DNA of 10,199 nt, taken from positions 1-10,199 of the forward strand of contig CAKZXL010000011.1 in NCBI GenBank assembly GCA_937883885.1. The letters run 5' to 3'. Positions within the stretch are counted from its first letter, which is position 1. The number at the start of each line of letters is the position of its first letter. Under the pieces are notes generated by a model. It saw only the letters and a list, made by a program, of their open reading frames with translations. It searched no databases and was not told where the DNA came from. This stretch comes from an uncultured Aquincola sp. (GTDB lineage: Bacteria > Pseudomonadota > Gammaproteobacteria > Burkholderiales > Burkholderiaceae). Of this stretch, positions 7,803 through 10,199 are shown piece after piece. The position numbers and the translations under genes were made by a program.

Positions 7803-9137
7803 TCACACCTTCGCCAGGTCCAGCCGGCTGGTTTCCCGGCTGGTGGCCAGCGCCGCCAGCGTCAGCAGGCCGTTGGCCGCCAGGTACAGCCCCACGCCCC
7901 ACAGGCCGTAGGCCTTGTTCAGGTCGATGGCCACCAGCGTGGGCAGCGAGGCGCCGACGATGGAGGCCAGGTTGTAGGCCATCGAGGCGCCGGAGTAACG
8001 CACCTCGGTCGGGAACAGCTCGGGCAGCAGCGCGGCCATCGGGCCGAAGGTGCAGCCCATCAGCGCCATGCCCACCACGATGAAAGCCAGCACCGAAGCC
8101 GGCGTGCCGTGGTCCAGGAACTGCGGCATCAAGAGGCCGAAACCCATGATGCCCACCGTCACCACCGTCAGCCAGCGGCGGCGGCCGTAGCGGTCGGCCA
8201 GCTTGCCGGCCAGCAGGCAGAAGATGCCGAACACCACCGCGCCCACCAGCAGGATGCCGGTGAAGGTGTTGGCCGGAATGCCCAGCCCGGTGGCATGGCC
8301 GGCGGGCGACACCGCCGCCGGGCTCTTGGAATACACCTGCACGAAGGCCGTCATCAGGTAGAACAGCACGTAGGTGGTGGTCATGATCAGCGTGCCCTGC
8401 AGCACGCGGCCGCCATGGCGGCGGAACACCGCGCTCACCGGCGCCTGCTCGGTGCGGCCCGACTTCTCCACGTCCTGGAACACCTGGCTTTCATGCAGCG
8501 TCAGCCGCACGTACAGGCCCACGCCCACCAGCACGATGGACAGCACGAACGGGATGCGCCAGCCCCAGGCCACCATCGATTCCGGTCCGATCAGCCAGGT
8601 GATGAGGAAAAACACGCCGTTGGCCATGAAGAGGCCGATCGGCGCGCCCAGCTGCGGAAAGCTGCCGAACCAGCCGCGCTGGCCGGCGGGCGCGTTCTCG
8701 GTGGCCACCAGCGCCGCGCCGCCCCACTCACCCCCCAGGCCGATGCCCTGGCCGATGCGGAACAGGCACAGCAGCAGCGGCGCGGCGATGCCGATCTGCT
8801 CATAGCTGGGCAGCAGGCCGATGGCCACGGTGGACAGGCCCATGGTCAGCAGCGAAGCCACCAGCGTGCGCTTGCGGCCGATGCGGTCGCCGAAGTGGCC
8901 GAACAGCGCCGAGCCGATGGGCCGCGCCAGAAAGGCCAACGCCAGCGTGCTCAGCGACAGCAGCGTGGCCGCCGACGGATCGCCCTTGGGAAAGAACTGG
9001 CTGTTGAACACCAGCACCGCGGCAGCGGCGTAGATGTAGTAGTCGTAGAACTCGATGGCGGTGCCAATGAGCGAAGCAATGGCCACATGGCGGGGCGAGT
9101 TGCGCGGCCCCGGGGTGGCGGAGTGGGTAGCAGACAT
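7803..9137 (-). CDS. MFS transporter, MHS (metabolite:H+ symporter) type
   Basis: 444 residues from ATG 9137, the usual length for the family, with about twelve hydrophobic segments. The first membrane helix carries GTAIEFYDYYIY (25-36), the form seen in ShiA, ProP, KgtP and PcaT relatives. The loop 2-3 motif GHFGDRIGRKR is at 80-90, its second-half echo GKLADRYGRRR lies near residue 300, and FRIGQGIGLGGEWGG is at 126-140. MHS members are inner-membrane proton symporters for organic acids, shikimate, citrate, 2-oxoglutarate or compatible solutes. Position after dgoK-dgoA on the same strand suggests a sugar acid or its derivative as substrate. The known galactonate carrier DgoT belongs to a different MFS family (ACS), and the 240-base gap weakens the operon argument. 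The substrate is therefore unknown. Confidence 0.9.
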   Translation of the reverse strand: MSATHSATPGPRNSPRHVAIASLIGTAIEFYDYYIYAAAAVLVFNSQFFPKGDPSAATLLSLSTLALAFLARPIGSALFGHFGDRIGRKRTLVASLLTMGLSTVAIGLLPSYEQIGIAAPLLLCLFRIGQGIGLGGEWGGAALVATENAPAGQRGWFGSFPQLGAPIGLFMANGVFFLITWLIGPESMVAWGWRIPFVLSIVLVGVGLYVRLTLHESQVFQDVEKSGRTEQAPVSAVFRRHGGRVLQGTLIMTTTYVLFYLMTAFVQVYSKSPAAVSPAGHATGLGIPANTFTGILLVGAVVFGIFCLLAGKLADRYGRRRWLTVVTVGIMGFGLLMPQFLDHGTPASVLAFIVVGMALMGCTFGPMAALLPELFPTEVRYSGASMAYNLASIVGASLPTLVAIDLNKAYGLWGVGLYLAANGLLTLAALATSRETSRLDLAKV

Positions 9138-9141
9138 CTGA

Positions 9142-9146
9142 TCCTT
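9142..9146 (-). promoter_or_regulatory. Ribosome-binding site fixing the start at 9137
   Basis: On the - strand AAGGA lies four bases before ATG 9137. The frame extends upstream to a GTG at 9185, but that start has no comparable site and would add a charged, atypical 16-residue leader. Confidence 0.65.
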
Positions 9147-9195
9147 GGGCGTGCGCCGGCCGCAAACGGCCATGCGCGGCACCACCGGGGCCAGC

Positions 9196-9208
9196 CGTGC
9201 AAGGCACG
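9196..9208. repeat. Short inverted repeat in the MFS leader
   Basis: CGTGC (9196-9200) and GCACG (9204-9208) pair around AAG, about 60 bases before the MFS start. It is a candidate operator half or leader stem, and short enough to be chance. Confidence 0.25.
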
Positions 9209-9284
9209 CGCAGGCGGGCGGTGGGCAGGTAGCGGTGGAATTGGCGTGAGTGGCGACGCGGATGGCCGCCCTGCCGAGCGCCGG

Positions 9285-9299
9285 CCGCCTTCTGGGCGG
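9285..9299 (-). terminator. Possible weak hairpin between dgoA and the MFS gene
   Basis: CCGCC (9285-9289) pairs with GGCGG (9295-9299) around TTCTG. It lies downstream of dgoA and of the short frame 9307-9381 on the - strand. No T-run follows. It may help separate the dgo genes from the transporter, at low confidence. Confidence 0.25.
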
Positions 9300-9306
9300 T
9301 ACTGCT

Positions 9307-9381
9307 TCAGGCGCTGGCTGCCGTGGGGATGCCGGCAGGCGCCATGCGCTCGGGGATCAGGGATTCTACGGGGGTGCTCAT
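9307..9381 (-). CDS. Possible 24-residue ORF coupled to dgoA (or gene remnant)
   Basis: An ATG overlaps the dgoA stop in an ATGA arrangement, the same layout as the dgoK/dgoA junction. It opens a 24-codon frame beginning MSTPVESLIPERM and ending in TGA at 9309-9307. The peptide has no membrane segment or known motif. An ATGA junction often marks a true next gene, so this could be the stub of a lost third dgo-operon gene, a small peptide or chance. No continuation of a protein in the other frames up to the MFS gene is convincing. Confidence 0.25.
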   Translation of the reverse strand: MSTPVESLIPERMAPAGIPTAASA

Positions 9382-10046
9382 CCCCCTGTGGCCCGCCAGG
9401 CCGTCGCAAAGGCCTGGGCCAGCGCGCCCACCTCCACCGCGCTGCGGCCGGGGGCATACAGCGCCGAGCCCAGGCCGAAGCCGTTGGCGCCCGCGCGGCG
9501 GTAGTCGGCCATGCGCTCGGGCGTGATGCCGCCCACCGGCAGCAGCGCCACCTCGGCCGGCAGCACGGCGCGCATGGCCTTCACCGCGGCGGGGCTGATC
9601 AGCTCGGCCGGGAACAGCTTGAGCGCATCGGCGCCGGCACTCAGCGCCGCGAAGGCTTCGGTCGGCGTGGCCACGCCGGGCACGCAGAGCAGGCCGGCGG
9701 CCTTGGCTTCGCGGATCAATGCCACGTCGGCATGCGGCATCACCGCCAGGTCGGCGCCCACGTCCACCAAGCGGGCCAGTTGCTCGGGCTGCAGCACGGT
9801 GCCGGCACCCACCAGCACCTCGGGCGGCAGGTGGCGGCGCAGCTGCTCGATGCTGTCGAAGGGATCGGGCGAATTCAGCGGCACCTCGATGAGGTGGAAG
9901 CCGGCTTCGGCCAGCGCGTTGCCCACGTCGATGGCTTCGGCCGGCTGCAGGCCGCGCAGGATGGCCACCAGCGGCAGCAGGCGCTGCGCCTGCGCAAAGC
10001 GGTGGGCCAGCAGATGGGCTTGGGGATGGGGAGTGATGAGGCTCAT
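9378..10046 (-). CDS. dgoA: 2-dehydro-3-deoxy-6-phosphogalactonate aldolase
   Basis: 222 residues, slightly longer than the E. coli protein because of an extra N-terminal stretch of about 17 residues. This class I aldolase splits 2-dehydro-3-deoxy-6-phosphogalactonate into pyruvate and D-glyceraldehyde 3-phosphate in the cytosol. The signature blocks are in order: LVAILRGLQPAEA (26-38), IEVPLNSPDPFDSI with Glu54 as the likely catalytic acid/base, VGAGTVL (79-85), CVPGVATPTEAF (121-132), ALKLFP with Lys143 as the Schiff-base lysine, PVGGITPE, and GFGLGSALY. The PLNSP block fits the DgoA branch better than Eda (KDPG aldolase). VMPH at 102-105 replaces the VTPN of the E. coli enzyme. ATG 10046 has AAGGA eight bases upstream inside the end of dgoK, and the two genes share ATGA, so translation is probably coupled. 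Confidence 0.93.
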   Translation of the reverse strand: MSLITPHPQAHLLAHRFAQAQRLLPLVAILRGLQPAEAIDVGNALAEAGFHLIEVPLNSPDPFDSIEQLRRHLPPEVLVGAGTVLQPEQLARLVDVGADLAVMPHADVALIREAKAAGLLCVPGVATPTEAFAALSAGADALKLFPAELISPAAVKAMRAVLPAEVALLPVGGITPERMADYRRAGANGFGLGSALYAPGRSAVEVGALAQAFATAWRATGG

Positions 10047-10199
10047 GCGGCAAGTCCTTGGCTCAGCAGGCCGGCGGCCCGCGCGAACTGGTGCAGCCCT
10101 TGGGGCGCGGTGTTGCCCAGCAGGGCCGCCGGTGCGTGGTCCAGGGCACGCAGCGCGCCTGCGTAACGGGCCAGCAGCGCCGGGTCGCCGATCAGCGCC
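10043..10199 (-). CDS. dgoK: 2-dehydro-3-deoxygalactonokinase, C-terminal part only
   Basis: Only the last 51 residues lie in the window; the gene runs past the right edge. The tail reads LIGDPALLARYAGALRAL, then GLHQFARAAGLL, and ends LAA. This is the usual C-terminal pattern of DgoK sugar-acid kinases, which phosphorylate 2-dehydro-3-deoxygalactonate with ATP to make the substrate of DgoA. The TGA at 10045-10043 overlaps the dgoA start by four bases (ATGA). The call rests on the tail sequence plus this tight linkage to dgoA; the catalytic residues are outside the window. Confidence 0.82.
   Translation of the reverse strand, partial: ALIGDPALLARYAGALRALDHAPAALLGNTAPQGLHQFARAAGLLSQGLAA

Noticed and set aside
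7770..10166. 798-codon open frame on the + strand opposite the MFS and dgoA genes
   Set aside because: His/Gln/Arg/Gly-rich antisense frame spanning two firmly identified - strand genes and their gap; no domain or plausible start context.

Overview
The window is about 10.2 kb of very GC-rich DNA with dense genes, short intergenic gaps and a strong G/C bias at third codon positions. Protein styles, including an MHS-family transporter, a dgoK-dgoA pair and a BTAD-type ATPase regulator, suggest a betaproteobacterium of the order Burkholderiales (Leptothrix/Rubrivivax/Comamonadaceae-like). That placement is inference from style, not from a marker gene. No rRNA, tRNA, insertion sequence, CRISPR array or origin is visible. 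No gene-free stretch exceeds 300 bases.

Left part (1-2902, + strand): the 3' portion of a MOSC-domain protein gene; a DJ-1/PfpI-family protein with an unusual C-terminal membrane anchor; a small secreted protein with four cysteines, preceded by a perfect inverted repeat; and a GH19 chitinase/endolysin-like protein fused to a peptidoglycan-binding domain. The gaps hold GC-rich inverted repeats. Two of these (about 1963-2012 and 2904-2960) look like repetitive extragenic elements or terminators.

Middle (3040-7662): a 1111-residue transcriptional activator-like protein on + (winged helix, BTAD, P-loop ATPase, TPR-like tail) converges on a lipoprotein gene on -. The lipoprotein has a Pro-Ala linker and an RCC1-type beta-propeller. 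The two reading frames overlap by 45 bases at their 3' ends. The linker is encoded by a hexanucleotide tandem array that could vary in length without losing frame.

Right part (7803-10199, - strand): the end of dgoK (2-dehydro-3-deoxygalactonokinase) overlaps by ATGA with dgoA (2-dehydro-3-deoxy-6-phosphogalactonate aldolase). After 240 bases comes an MHS-type major facilitator transporter on the same strand. Together dgoK and dgoA turn 2-keto-3-deoxygalactonate into pyruvate and glyceraldehyde 3-phosphate (De Ley-Doudoroff pathway). The transporter may bring in a related sugar acid, but that link rests on position only.

I see no clear multi-gene novel system. The most distinctive items are the regulator/RCC1-lipoprotein convergent overlap, the slippage-prone linker, the membrane-anchored DJ-1 protein, and the inverted repeat at 1366-1387.
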